A DNA stretch of 64,000 bases. Origin: an uncultured Oscillospiraceae bacterium. Lineage in GTDB: Bacteria > Bacillota > Clostridia > Oscillospirales > Ruminococcaceae. Where the stretch lies: the NCBI GenBank assembly GCA_934448295.1, contig CAKSEY010000009.1, positions 60,062 to 124,061 on the forward strand, written 5' to 3'. The notes beneath the pieces are model-generated. The model saw only the letters and a program-made list of their open reading frames with translations. It was not told the origin of the DNA and did no database searches. The position numbers were made by a program, and so were the translations under genes. Below are positions 35,283 through 43,537 of the stretch, one piece after another. Numbering within the stretch: position 1 is the first letter of the stretch; each line of letters begins with the position of its first letter.

Positions 35283-36229
35283 CAGCTAAAGTATACAAGC
35301 TCGCTGGGAGCCGCCTCGGTGGGCTTTATCTCAGAAGCCGCCAGCACGGGGCCTATACCCTTGTAAGCCGCCTGCTTCTCGGCGATAATCTTTCCGGTGA
35401 CCTCCACCCAGTCGCCATTCTTGAACTTAGCCTCGTCCGGGGATTTCACAAGTATACCGACCACCTGGATATCGTTGGCGCAGCAGGTCATTGCGCGGCG
35501 GGAGATAACGAAATACCCCTTGGGGACGTTGGAAGCACGGAAAACCATTCCGCGCACATGAACATTCTTGTTGAGGTACCGATCGGGAGTGCTCATGATG
35601 TCCACATACCACAGACCGAAATCATCATGCACGATCTCGATGGGGTCGGCTTTGAGGTCGTAGGGCATTTCGTCGTCCCCCTGGAAGCCCTGCTCGATGG
35701 TGCCGTCCGTGTACTCAAACATCATATCTATCTTGGGGTTGAGCGCCTTTATGCTGCGCCGCAGGGACTTCTTGTCCACGGCGTTCTTCTCGCAGCGGTT
35801 GAACACAACTATGTCAGCCACCGAGAAATTATCCGAGAGAAGCTGGCGCATATTGTTCATATACACCTGATACTTCGAATGGTCAACGAACATGAATATC
35901 TGATAGAAAATCCAGTCCTTGGGCGCCTTCTGCGCCATTGTGCGGAGACTCCACATTCCATTGTACTCAAGCATTATCTGGGTGGGCTTGTATTTCTTTA
36001 CAAGCGCGGTGAGGTTCTCCTCGTTGAAGTCGTCCTCGTCCTCGATGAAGGCTACCTCCGCCTTTGCCGCTTTCAGGATATCCGGCGCGTATTCCACCTC
36101 GCCCTCCTCGCAGGCGATTATCAGCGTGCGCTGTCCCTTTGTGAACTGCTTGTCGCTGATGGTGTCGAGGATAAAGGAGGTCTTGCCGCTCTCCAGGAAT
36201 CCGGTTATCATATATACAGGAAGCTCCAT
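35282..36229 (-). CDS. G3E-like P-loop GTPase joined to a TIGR03943-type C-terminal domain
   Basis: 315 residues. Walker A is GFLESGKTS at the N-terminus; the base-recognition motif is weak (VVFNRCEK for NKxD) and the zinc-binding CxCC of classic CobW/ZNG1 proteins is missing. After ~200 residues comes a small beta-rich domain (VHVRGMVFRASNVPKGYFV, then CCAND and WVEVTGKI) like the C-terminal domain of TIGR03943/YcgQ proteins. G3E proteins help insert metals into enzymes. Its stop overlaps the mtnA start, so a link to the metal-dependent deaminase operon is plausible. AAAGGAG precedes the ATG. Confidence 0.8.
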   Translation of the reverse strand: MELPVYMITGFLESGKTSFILDTISDKQFTKGQRTLIIACEEGEVEYAPDILKAAKAEVAFIEDEDDFNEENLTALVKKYKPTQIMLEYNGMWSLRTMAQKAPKDWIFYQIFMFVDHSKYQVYMNNMRQLLSDNFSVADIVVFNRCEKNAVDKKSLRRSIKALNPKIDMMFEYTDGTIEQGFQGDDEMPYDLKADPIEIVHDDFGLWYVDIMSTPDRYLNKNVHVRGMVFRASNVPKGYFVISRRAMTCCANDIQVVGILVKSPDEAKFKNGDWVEVTGKIIAEKQAAYKGIGPVLAASEIKPTEAAPSELVYFS

Positions 36230-36257
36230 TTTGTGCTCCTTTCTTCAATAGAGAAAT

Positions 36258-36297
36258 CCCGCGCCCGGGGCAAAGCCGATTTGCTCCGGCACGCGGG
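36258..36297 (-). terminator. GC-rich hairpin between the two G3E genes
   Basis: CCCGCG (36258-36263) with CGCGGG (36292-36297) and CCGG (36265-36268) with CCGG (36286-36289); only ATTTCTC follows on the minus strand. It may attenuate rather than stop transcription. Confidence 0.4.
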
Positions 36298-36315
36298 TCG
36301 TGATTATTCCTAAAA

Positions 36316-37476
36316 TCAAACTCCGAACAGAGCCTTGATCTTGTCCTCTTCAAGCTTTGCGCCGATCACGCACATTCTGCCGGTAACGTCAGCGGAACCG
36401 GTGCGCACCTCGTACTCCTCGGGCACGAAGTCGAAGTGATACCAGACGCCGTCAGCGCCTGCAACGATACCCTTAGCGCGCAGCACTGAGCCGTATTCCT
36501 CGCCGGACAGCTTGGAAAGAGCGTTCTCGAGCTCCTCGCGGGTGAACTTCTTCGCGGTCTCAACGCCGAAGTTCGAGAATACCTCGTCAGCGTCATGACC
36601 GTGGTGGTGATGGTGGTGATGTCCGCAGCCACACTCGCCGTCGTGGTGGTGCTCATGATCATGCTCGTCATGGTCGTGGCCGTGATGGCAGCACTCGTGG
36701 TCATCATCGTCGTGGTCGTGATGATGGTGGTGTTCGTGCTCATGATCGTCATCATCATCGTCATCGTGATGGTGATGTTCATGATCGTGGTGGCAGCACT
36801 CGTCCTCGTCATCGTCATGGTGGTGGGAATGTCCGCAAACCGGGCAGATGTCCTCGTCCTTAAGCAGCTCCTCGGCGAATGTGTTTTTGATCTCCATTGC
36901 CTCGAGTATCTGCTTTCCGTTTATCTGATCCCACGGAGTGGTAACGATAGTGGCGTGCTCGTTGAGCTGACGGATCATTGCGACGGCCTCTGCAAGCTTG
37001 TCCTCGGAGAGCTTCTGGGAACGGCTGAGGATTATCGTTTTTGCGGTCTCGACCTGATTCTTGTAGAACTCGCCGAAGTTCTTCATATACATTTTGATCT
37101 TGGAAGCGTCAACAACAGTCGTGTAGGTGTTGAGCACGATCTCGTCGCTGTGAACATTCATTACAGCCTTGAGGACGTCGGAGAGCTTGCCGACGCCGGA
37201 CGGCTCGATAAGGATACGGTCGGGGTGGAACTGCTCCAGCACCTGACCCAGAGCCTTGCCGAAATCTCCCACCAGGGAGCAGCAAATGCAGCCCTGGTTC
37301 ATCTCAGTTACCTGGATCCCAGCGTCCTTCATGAAGCCGCCGTCTATACCTATCTCGCCGAATTCGTTCTCGATGAGCACGAGCTTTTCGCCTGCGTATG
37401 CTTCCTTCAGGAGCTTTTTGATGAGCGTAGTCTTTCCTGCTCCGAGGAATCCTGAAAATACATCTATCTTTGTCAT
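36316..37476 (-). CDS. CobW/G3E metallochaperone GTPase with long His/Asp-rich metal-binding loop
   Basis: 386 residues. Walker A GFLGAGKTT, the zinc-binding CICC in MNQGCICCSLVGD, Walker B LIEPSGVG, then a ~90-residue insert (about 215-305) made almost only of His, Asp, Glu and a few Cys pairs, beginning CPVCGHSHHHDD, and a CobW C-terminal domain. The family (ZNG1, ZigA, YciC, HypB-like) delivers Zn, Co or Ni using GTP. The length of the His/Asp stretch points to strong metal storage or sensing. A consensus promoter flanked by an 11-bp inverted repeat suggests metal-responsive control. It leads the array that includes mtnA and the deaminase. Confidence 0.9.
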   Translation of the reverse strand: MTKIDVFSGFLGAGKTTLIKKLLKEAYAGEKLVLIENEFGEIGIDGGFMKDAGIQVTEMNQGCICCSLVGDFGKALGQVLEQFHPDRILIEPSGVGKLSDVLKAVMNVHSDEIVLNTYTTVVDASKIKMYMKNFGEFYKNQVETAKTIILSRSQKLSEDKLAEAVAMIRQLNEHATIVTTPWDQINGKQILEAMEIKNTFAEELLKDEDICPVCGHSHHHDDDEDECCHHDHEHHHHDDDDDDDHEHEHHHHHDHDDDDHECCHHGHDHDEHDHEHHHDGECGCGHHHHHHHGHDADEVFSNFGVETAKKFTREELENALSKLSGEEYGSVLRAKGIVAGADGVWYHFDFVPEEYEVRTGSADVTGRMCVIGAKLEEDKIKALFGV

Positions 37477-37530
37477 TTGATATTCCCTCTTTCTGAAATA
37501 TACAGCTCCCGCAGAGCAGAAGCTTCCAAG

Positions 37531-37590
37531 TTAATATTGTAGCACATTTCCGCTCATTAGTCAAGTAGAATTACAGAAATACAATATTAA
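37531..37590. promoter_or_regulatory. 11-bp inverted repeat flanking the promoter (possible operator)
   Basis: TTAATATTGTA (37531-37541) and TACAATATTAA (37580-37590) are perfect inverted copies, 38 bp apart. One arm covers the -10, the other lies 15 bp upstream of the -35. The sequence does not match the Fur or Zur boxes I know. Confidence 0.45.
37536..37564 (-). promoter_or_regulatory. Promoter of the His-rich G3E GTPase gene
   Basis: TTGACT (37559-37564), 17-bp spacer, TACAAT (37536-37541) on the minus strand. Confidence 0.75.
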
Positions 37591-37648
37591 TGGCAGAAAT
37601 ATTCCAGAGAGAGTTGCCCTTGCTTCTGGACGATTTCAATATTGGTTC

Positions 37649-38259
37649 TCAGAATAATTCCGGGTGATTTTCCAGCGAGTCCGCCTCGGTGATTTCGCGT
37701 ATCACTCTGCACGGAACCCCAACGGCAAGCGAATTCGGCGGAATATCCCGGGTGACTACGCTGCCTGCGCCGATAACGCAGCCCTCGCCGATGGTCACGC
37801 CGCCGCAGACTGTGACGTTTCCGGCGATCCAGCAGTTGTTTCCGATGATTATCGGCTTTGCGTATTCCTTGTCGGTCATGGTTCCGTCAGGCTTTGCGTA
37901 CTGATTCCTGTCCTGCCAGCGGAGAGGGTGCATGGGGGCAGCAGGGAAACGTTCGGCCCCATGAATACGTTGTCACCGATAATCACCGGGCAGCAGTCAA
38001 CGCAGGTGAAATTGAAATTCGCATACGAGTTTTTCCCGATGGACGTGAAACAGCCGTAATCAAACTGGACAGGCCCCTGTAAATAGAATGTATTGCCCTT
38101 TATCCCGAGCTGCTTAAGTATTTCCGTCCGCTTGTCGTCCGTTTCGGGAAGCGCGTTGTAATCTATGCAGAGCCGGTGGGCATTCGCCCGGAGTTCGGCA
38201 AGCTCCTTGTCGGAGGGGTCGTAGATTTTGCCTGCGATCAATTTTTCTTTTTCGGTCAT
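37649..38259 (-). pseudogene. Maltose/galactoside O-acetyltransferase family gene with -1 frameshift
   Basis: Two overlapping frames together make one ~200-residue Maa/LacA/NodL-type hexapeptide acetyltransferase: an N-terminal part (from 38259, MTEKEKLIAGKIYDPSD to MGPNVSLLPP) and a C-terminal part (HPLRWQDRNQ, then GNNCWIAGNVTVCGGVTIGE, ending ENHPELF). The break is at a run of five G (37934-37938 on the + strand); one more base would restore the frame, since the family reads HPL directly after this point. It is either a recent inactivation or a sequencing error in a homopolymer. A consensus promoter is kept upstream. Confidence 0.85.
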
Positions 38260-38313
38260 ATTAGTACTCCTTATTTATTATAGTGTATATGTTCATCACA
38301 TATTTGTACCGTG

Positions 38314-38342
38314 ATTATACCACAATGCATTAGGTAAGTCAA
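38314..38342 (-). promoter_or_regulatory. Promoter of the frameshifted acetyltransferase gene
   Basis: TTGACT (38337-38342), 17-bp spacer, TATAAT (38314-38319) on the minus strand. Confidence 0.7.
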
Positions 38343-38438
38343 GTGAAATGCAGCGGGGCGGCAGCACATGAAGAATAAGGCTGGTAGACAGAAGCAGTCG
38401 GCGTGTTTAAGCCTGTTTTGAATCGGTCTAATGTATAA

Positions 38439-38474
38439 CAAAAAGCCCCGATACGCGTTGAACGTATCGGGGCT
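38439..38474 (-). terminator. Terminator of tRNA-Leu
   Basis: AGCCCCGATACG (38443-38454) pairs with CGTATCGGGGCT (38463-38474), followed by five T on the minus strand. Confidence 0.9.
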
Positions 38475-38475
38475 T

Positions 38476-38562
38476 TGGTGCCGCTGACCGGACTTGAACC
38501 GGTATGGTATTTCTACCGAGGGATTTTAAGTCCCTTGTGTCTGCCGATTTCACCACAGCGGC
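38476..38562 (-). tRNA. tRNA-Leu (anticodon UAA), CCA encoded
   Basis: The minus strand folds as an 87-nt type II tRNA: acceptor GCCGCTG with CAGCGGC, anticodon loop CTTAAAA (UAA), a long variable arm, T-loop GGTTCAAGTCC and encoded 3' CCA. The long variable arm and G-rich D-loop fit leucine. A terminator follows immediately. Confidence 0.95.
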
Positions 38563-38652
38563 ATTACAACACATTTATTTTATCACAAAACAGGTCTTTT
38601 GTCAAGGACTTGATAAAAATAAATTTTTTCTTTCACAAAAAACTTAGAAGCA

Positions 38653-38681
38653 TTGACTTTTTTTAATAACTGGTATATAAT
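38653..38681 (+). promoter_or_regulatory. Promoter of the second chemoreceptor gene
   Basis: TTGACT (38653-38658), 17-bp spacer, TATAAT (38676-38681). Confidence 0.75.
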
Positions 38682-38783
38682 ATATGATATGCATGGTTCA
38701 GCTTGTTTCGGCTGATAATTCTTCGGGCGCGGATACCTTTATGTAAGATAAAGCACTGTTCCTGATTTTGATTTGGAGTTACT

Positions 38784-40811
38784 ATGGAAAAGAAAGTTAA
38801 AAGGTTTGGACTTGATTTCAGAATTACTGTAACGCTTTTTGTGATTCAGCTTATTGTATTTTCGGTGTTGTTTGTTCTGGTGAATACGATAGCCTCGTCC
38901 GCGTCTCAGGACAGCGCGATAAACAACATGAAAACCGCCGCAAGGGACAGGGCAGAGATAATCGATAACTACATCAAGTCCACCGAGGATACTCTCATTG
39001 ATTACCTTAAGGCTCAGCAGATCTACGACTTGCTGCAAGACCCCGACAACGCCGAAAAAGCTGCGGCAGCGCAGAAATACACAGAGAATTACAGCAAGGA
39101 TATAAGCAATCTTGAGGGAATATACGCCAGCACCTGGGACACAATGACGCGCACGCATACCAATTCCCAGGTAATAGGCAAGATCACGCGCCCGGACGAG
39201 GACAGGCGGAATCAGCTTCACGAGGCTATTCTTGCCACGGACGGAGTTTACAACACCGGAATACTCATTTCGCCTGTTTCCGGGGAGCAGATAATTTCCA
39301 TATACCAGGCGGTGAGGAACGACAGCGGCGAGGCAATAGGTCTTGGCGGGATCGGGATCTACACCAGCGGGCTTGTGGAGAAGCTTGACAAGCTCCCGCT
39401 GGTCGGACTTGAAAACGCGGATTATTACCTGCTCAATGCCAACACCGGCGAGTATATTTTCCACCCGGATTCAGAAAAAATCGCGACAGTTGCAGACGAA
39501 GCGTACATGAATGAGATCATCGGAGCGGTGAAGGGCAGCGAGGGTTTTGTTACAGACTCCCTGGAGTATAATAACGGCGGCGACCACATAGCATCCTATA
39601 CATATCTGGACACATACGGCTGGGTGTTTGTGCTGTCGGACAGCTCGTCCGAGGTGCTCGCTTCCGTTAATTCCCTCAGGATCCATCTGGTGCTTATCTG
39701 CGTGCTTAGTATGGCTGTGCTCACGCTGTGGGTTTACCTGGTGGTTCATAAGCTGATGTCACCGCTGAAAAGAGTCGAGAAGGCCGCTGAAAACCTCGAA
39801 CACATCGACCTTGGCGCTGCAAAGGACGTTGAGGATCTGATGAAGAGCCCGGACGAGGTCGGTACCATAGCCACCTCCGTAGTTATGATGAGCCGTTCGC
39901 TCCAGGACGCAACCGCAGACGTTGCGCGTATTCTGAAGGAGCTTGCCGACGAAAATCTGACGGTGGATACAAGGCAGAATATTCAGTATTACAGCGGAGA
40001 TTTTGAGCAGCTCGCCCAGAGCCTTGCAATAATAAAGAATAATCTGTCCGAGGTAATTACGGAGATATATAACGCGTCTGACCAGGTAAGCTCCGGGTCA
40101 GGACAGGTCGCGGCGGGTTCGCTCACGCTTTCACAGGGGGCGGCAGAGCAGAGCGCCTCGGTCGAGGAGCTGGTCAAGAGCCTTGACAGCATTAAGGAGC
40201 AGGTTCAGGTCAACGCCGACAACTGTGAGGAAGCCCGCAGCCTGATGGAAAAGACCTCGCAGTTTGTCGAGGAGGTCAACCGGAAGATGGAGACCCTCAC
40301 CGAAGCTATGGGCGATATAAACGACACCTCCGGAAAAATACGCAACATTGTTGCGACAATTGAGGATATCGCATTCCAGACCAACATTCTGGCTCTCAAC
40401 GCGGCTATTGAGGCTGCGAGAGCGGGCGAGGCAGGAAAAGGCTTTGCAGTGGTAGCTGATGAAGTGCGGACGCTTGCGGGAAAATCCTCGGAAGCCGTCG
40501 AAAATACCACCGGCCTTATCGAAAGCTCGGTCAGCGCGGCGAATAACGGCGCTGAAATAACCGGACAGACCACCGAGGCAATGAAAACCCTCAACGAATA
40601 CACGCTGTCCGTAAAGCAGATAGTGGAAAGCATAACAGAATCCTGCAATCATCAGCGCGATATGGTTTCGAAGATAAGCGAGGATATCGGCAAGATCTCC
40701 GGCATAGTGCAGTCGAATTCAGCCACCGCCGAGGAAAGCGCGGCGGCGTCTGAGCAGCTCTCAGGGCAGGCCGAAACGCTGAAGAACCTTGTCGGCAGGT
40801 TCAGACTTTAA
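38784..40811 (+). CDS. Methyl-accepting chemotaxis protein with Cache-type sensor
   Basis: 675 residues: TM1 at ~12-38, a large extracellular Cache-like domain (~40-300, with YASTWDTMTRTHTN and GYWVFVLSDS-type strands ending before TM2), TM2 at ~302-325, HAMP, and the signalling domain with tip DIAFQTNILALNAAIEAARA. Cache domains bind amino acids, organic acids or other small molecules; the ligand is unknown here. GGAG lies 5 nt before the ATG. Like the receptor at 24.2 kb it is a single-gene unit with its own promoter and terminator, and no che gene is adjacent. Confidence 0.93.
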   Translation: MEKKVKRFGLDFRITVTLFVIQLIVFSVLFVLVNTIASSASQDSAINNMKTAARDRAEIIDNYIKSTEDTLIDYLKAQQIYDLLQDPDNAEKAAAAQKYTENYSKDISNLEGIYASTWDTMTRTHTNSQVIGKITRPDEDRRNQLHEAILATDGVYNTGILISPVSGEQIISIYQAVRNDSGEAIGLGGIGIYTSGLVEKLDKLPLVGLENADYYLLNANTGEYIFHPDSEKIATVADEAYMNEIIGAVKGSEGFVTDSLEYNNGGDHIASYTYLDTYGWVFVLSDSSSEVLASVNSLRIHLVLICVLSMAVLTLWVYLVVHKLMSPLKRVEKAAENLEHIDLGAAKDVEDLMKSPDEVGTIATSVVMMSRSLQDATADVARILKELADENLTVDTRQNIQYYSGDFEQLAQSLAIIKNNLSEVITEIYNASDQVSSGSGQVAAGSLTLSQGAAEQSASVEELVKSLDSIKEQVQVNADNCEEARSLMEKTSQFVEEVNRKMETLTEAMGDINDTSGKIRNIVATIEDIAFQTNILALNAAIEAARAGEAGKGFAVVADEVRTLAGKSSEAVENTTGLIESSVSAANNGAEITGQTTEAMKTLNEYTLSVKQIVESITESCNHQRDMVSKISEDIGKISGIVQSNSATAEESAAASEQLSGQAETLKNLVGRFRL

Positions 40812-40818
40812 TAAAAAT

Positions 40819-40853
40819 ATCACCGCTCCCGAAAGAGAGCGGTGATTTTATTT
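40819..40853 (+). terminator. Terminator of the second chemoreceptor gene
   Basis: ATCACCGCTC (40819-40828) pairs with GAGCGGTGAT (40837-40846), then TTTTATTTT. Confidence 0.9.
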
Positions 40854-41071
40854 TGGGACATTCGGCATGAACGAAAGATTCCAGGTCGATATGACCGCAG
40901 TGCGAAATATCTCAGCTCAGGCACAGGCTCCAGTATTAAACTTGTATTAAGATTCCGTTTTTTTGAAAAAAATTAAAGAAAAGTACTTGATTTTTTTCAA
41001 GAAATGTGCGAAAATATATAATGTATAGTCTTGCCATGAGACAAACAATAAATGCAAAAGGACGTGTGCTG

Positions 41072-43528
41072 ATGGCGCAGTTTTTCAATTTTAAAGAGGA
41101 TTATTTCGGATTGACCGATAAAAATGTGGCGGAAAACACAGAAACATACGGTCTGAATATATATACAAAAAACGACAAACCCCGCGAGCATTTCAACCCC
41201 GGCAAGGTGATTTTTTCACCGGCAGTGCTGCTGATGTTCATTGCCGGAGTGCTTAGCTTTTTCAGCAGCGGTATACTTACCGGGCTGATGATAATCATGA
41301 TGGACGTGGTTTACGCCGTTATCAGCGTAAAGACGGGCATGGACTCAGACCAGCAGCTTGAAAACATCAGGGAATCCACTGTCGTGAAGTTCAGGGTGAT
41401 ACGGCGCGGAAAAATGGAGCTTATTGAAAAGGAGTACATAGTTCCGGAGGACATAATCATAGTCCAGGCGGGAGAGTGCGTTCCCGCGGACGCGCTGATA
41501 CAGGAGTCCCGCGACCTCACCGTTGACGAGAGTATATTTACAGGCTCCAATAAGCCGGTCGCAAAGTACCCCGGCGCGATCTCAAAATCCGTTCTGAAGC
41601 CCACTTTTGTTTACAGCGGCACCAAGGTCCTTACCGGAGTTGCAGTCTGCAAGGTCAGCGCCACCGGCGTTGATACGAAGTATTACCACCAGGTGGGCGA
41701 AGCTGTGCCCAAGCACCACTATTTCACCGAGATGGAGCGCATCGTGCAGAAGCTCCTGCCGCTCTGTTCCGCCACGGCTGCGGTGCTGGCGCTTATCTCA
41801 ATGGTTGCCTGGATACTTTACGGAAACGAGGTTTTCGAATCCGCAATGCGCGGTATCACACTTGGTCTGTGCTTCCTGCCGACTGGTCTGGATACCATTA
41901 TAAGGGTGTACTATACCCGCTGCGCTTCGGAAATGAGCACAAAGAGCGCGCTGGTGAAGTCGCTGTCAGACATCGAGAAGCTGAACACCATGTCTGTTCT
42001 CTGCGTTGAAAAAGAGGGCGCGATTTCCAAGAGCCGCCTTGAGGTTCAGGATATTTATTCCCCGAGCCAGGAGCTGATGTTCAAGATCTCTGCGCTGGCA
42101 ATAGAGCCGGACACCACTGACGAAGCCGAACGCGCACTGCTGGTCAGGGCGGCGTTCTTTGACGAGAAAATTTCCTCGCTATACGAGCAGTACAAGTTCG
42201 TTGAGCGGATTCCGGACAGCAACGACCTCATGAGCGGAGCGCTCTGGGAAATAGGCGAATCCCGGCTGTACTGCATAAAGGGTACGCCGGAGCAGATACT
42301 TCCGCTGTGCAAGTTCCGCGGCGAGGAGCTGTATGAAGCCCAGAAAATGAAGAAAGAGTATTACTCCCACGGCTGGCAGGTAATGGCAGTCGCCTGCGCC
42401 GACGCAGAGGAGCGCGACTGCGATGAAACCGCAGGTTTTTCGTATACCTTCGTTGGATTTGCGGCATTTTCCGCGCCGATGAGGGATTCTGTTCCCGCTG
42501 CGGTAAAGACTTGTCAGCGCGCCGGAGTACGCGTTGTGATGTTCACCGAGGACAATGCGGAATCCGCCGCCGCCACCGGCAAAAAAATAGGACTTTCCGG
42601 AAAGGTCGTCACCGGGCGAAGCATTTCCGAATCTGTAAAGTACGGCTCGGAGCTCCCGCTTGACGCGGATATTTACGCGCGCGTGACCCCGGAGCAGAAG
42701 CTTTATGTAATAGAGCAGCTCCGCAAGAGCGGCGAGGTCGTGGCTATGACCGGCACCCGTGCCGAGGACGCGGAAGCTATGGAGCGCTCGGATATAGGCA
42801 TCACCATTTCCGAGAACGCCTCCGGAAGCGCGTTTGAATCCGCAGATGTTATAATGCACGACGATAACCTTGCGGCTGTGGCGGGAATGATCGCGTCTGC
42901 AAGACAGGTTCACCGCAATATAAAGCGTGCCTGCGCGGTTATGATATCCGGTTATCTTGCGCTGATTTTGCTCAGCACGCTTAATCTGTTCGGAAATTCC
43001 CAGCTAATGCTGAACCCTGCGCTTATTGCCATGATCACGATGTTTTTGCTTCCGGCTGCGGCATTTGCGGGACTTTGCAACCGAACGGACATGAAGCGCG
43101 ATATGCCCCCCTCCGAGTTCATTACCAGCCGCCGCATAAATTACCGTTTCATTCTGCGGGCGGTTATCGTGGGAGCGCTGTGCGGCGCTGTTTCGATAGC
43201 TTCCTATATGTTCATGTACAACGGCACGAACGTGGAGTTTGCTCGAAGTTGTTCGCTCCTAAGCTTCGGCTTCTGCACCTCGCTTTTTACGTTCCTGAAC
43301 CTCACTCCGGGGAATCCGTTTGTTGGAATTACCCAGGCTGGAAAGCCCGCGCTGTTCGGTGTGCTGATTCCTGCCGCCGCAGCGGTTATCCTGGTTTTCG
43401 TCCCCGGGCTGAATTCCATTTTCGGAATGACCGTAATTGATGTGCTTGCCATGCTAATTTCCATCGTGACGGGAATAATCCCGCCGCTTGGCTATGTTGT
43501 GGTTCGCTCAATAATAAAATTTGAATAA
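41072..43528 (+). CDS. P-type-ATPase-like membrane protein lacking the catalytic motifs (pseudo-ATPase)
   Basis: 818 residues with the full P2-type layout: four N-terminal membrane helices around an actuator domain, a cytoplasmic P/N-domain pair, six C-terminal helices. Each catalytic signature is altered: actuator TGES reads TGSN (157-160), the helix-4 PEGL site reads PTGL (270-273), the phosphorylation motif DKTGTLT reads EKEGAIS with Glu313 replacing the phosphorylated Asp, TGD reads TED (492-494) and TGDGVNDAP reads TGTRAEDAE (560-568). The frame is intact, so it is not simple decay; a transport or regulatory role without ATP hydrolysis is inferred. AAAGGA precedes the ATG at 41072; a GTG at 41006 lies near the likely -10. 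A DUF368 gene follows after 9 bp. Confidence 0.85.
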   Translation: MAQFFNFKEDYFGLTDKNVAENTETYGLNIYTKNDKPREHFNPGKVIFSPAVLLMFIAGVLSFFSSGILTGLMIIMMDVVYAVISVKTGMDSDQQLENIRESTVVKFRVIRRGKMELIEKEYIVPEDIIIVQAGECVPADALIQESRDLTVDESIFTGSNKPVAKYPGAISKSVLKPTFVYSGTKVLTGVAVCKVSATGVDTKYYHQVGEAVPKHHYFTEMERIVQKLLPLCSATAAVLALISMVAWILYGNEVFESAMRGITLGLCFLPTGLDTIIRVYYTRCASEMSTKSALVKSLSDIEKLNTMSVLCVEKEGAISKSRLEVQDIYSPSQELMFKISALAIEPDTTDEAERALLVRAAFFDEKISSLYEQYKFVERIPDSNDLMSGALWEIGESRLYCIKGTPEQILPLCKFRGEELYEAQKMKKEYYSHGWQVMAVACADAEERDCDETAGFSYTFVGFAAFSAPMRDSVPAAVKTCQRAGVRVVMFTEDNAESAAATGKKIGLSGKVVTGRSISESVKYGSELPLDADIYARVTPEQKLYVIEQLRKSGEVVAMTGTRAEDAEAMERSDIGITISENASGSAFESADVIMHDDNLAAVAGMIASARQVHRNIKRACAVMISGYLALILLSTLNLFGNSQLMLNPALIAMITMFLLPAAAFAGLCNRTDMKRDMPPSEFITSRRINYRFILRAVIVGALCGAVSIASYMFMYNGTNVEFARSCSLLSFGFCTSLFTFLNLTPGNPFVGITQAGKPALFGVLIPAAAAVILVFVPGLNSIFGMTVIDVLAMLISIVTGIIPPLGYVVVRSIIKFE

Positions 43529-43537
43529 GGAGTTACT

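Noticed and set aside
36600..36830. Tandem GTGGTGATG-like DNA repeats as a CRISPR or microsatellite
   Set aside because: They are codons for the His/Asp loop; no spacer structure. No CRISPR array was seen anywhere in the window.
36595..37455. + strand frame of Val/Met/Ile repeats that looks like a membrane protein
   Set aside because: Antisense of the His/Asp codons in the G3E GTPase; no start signals.
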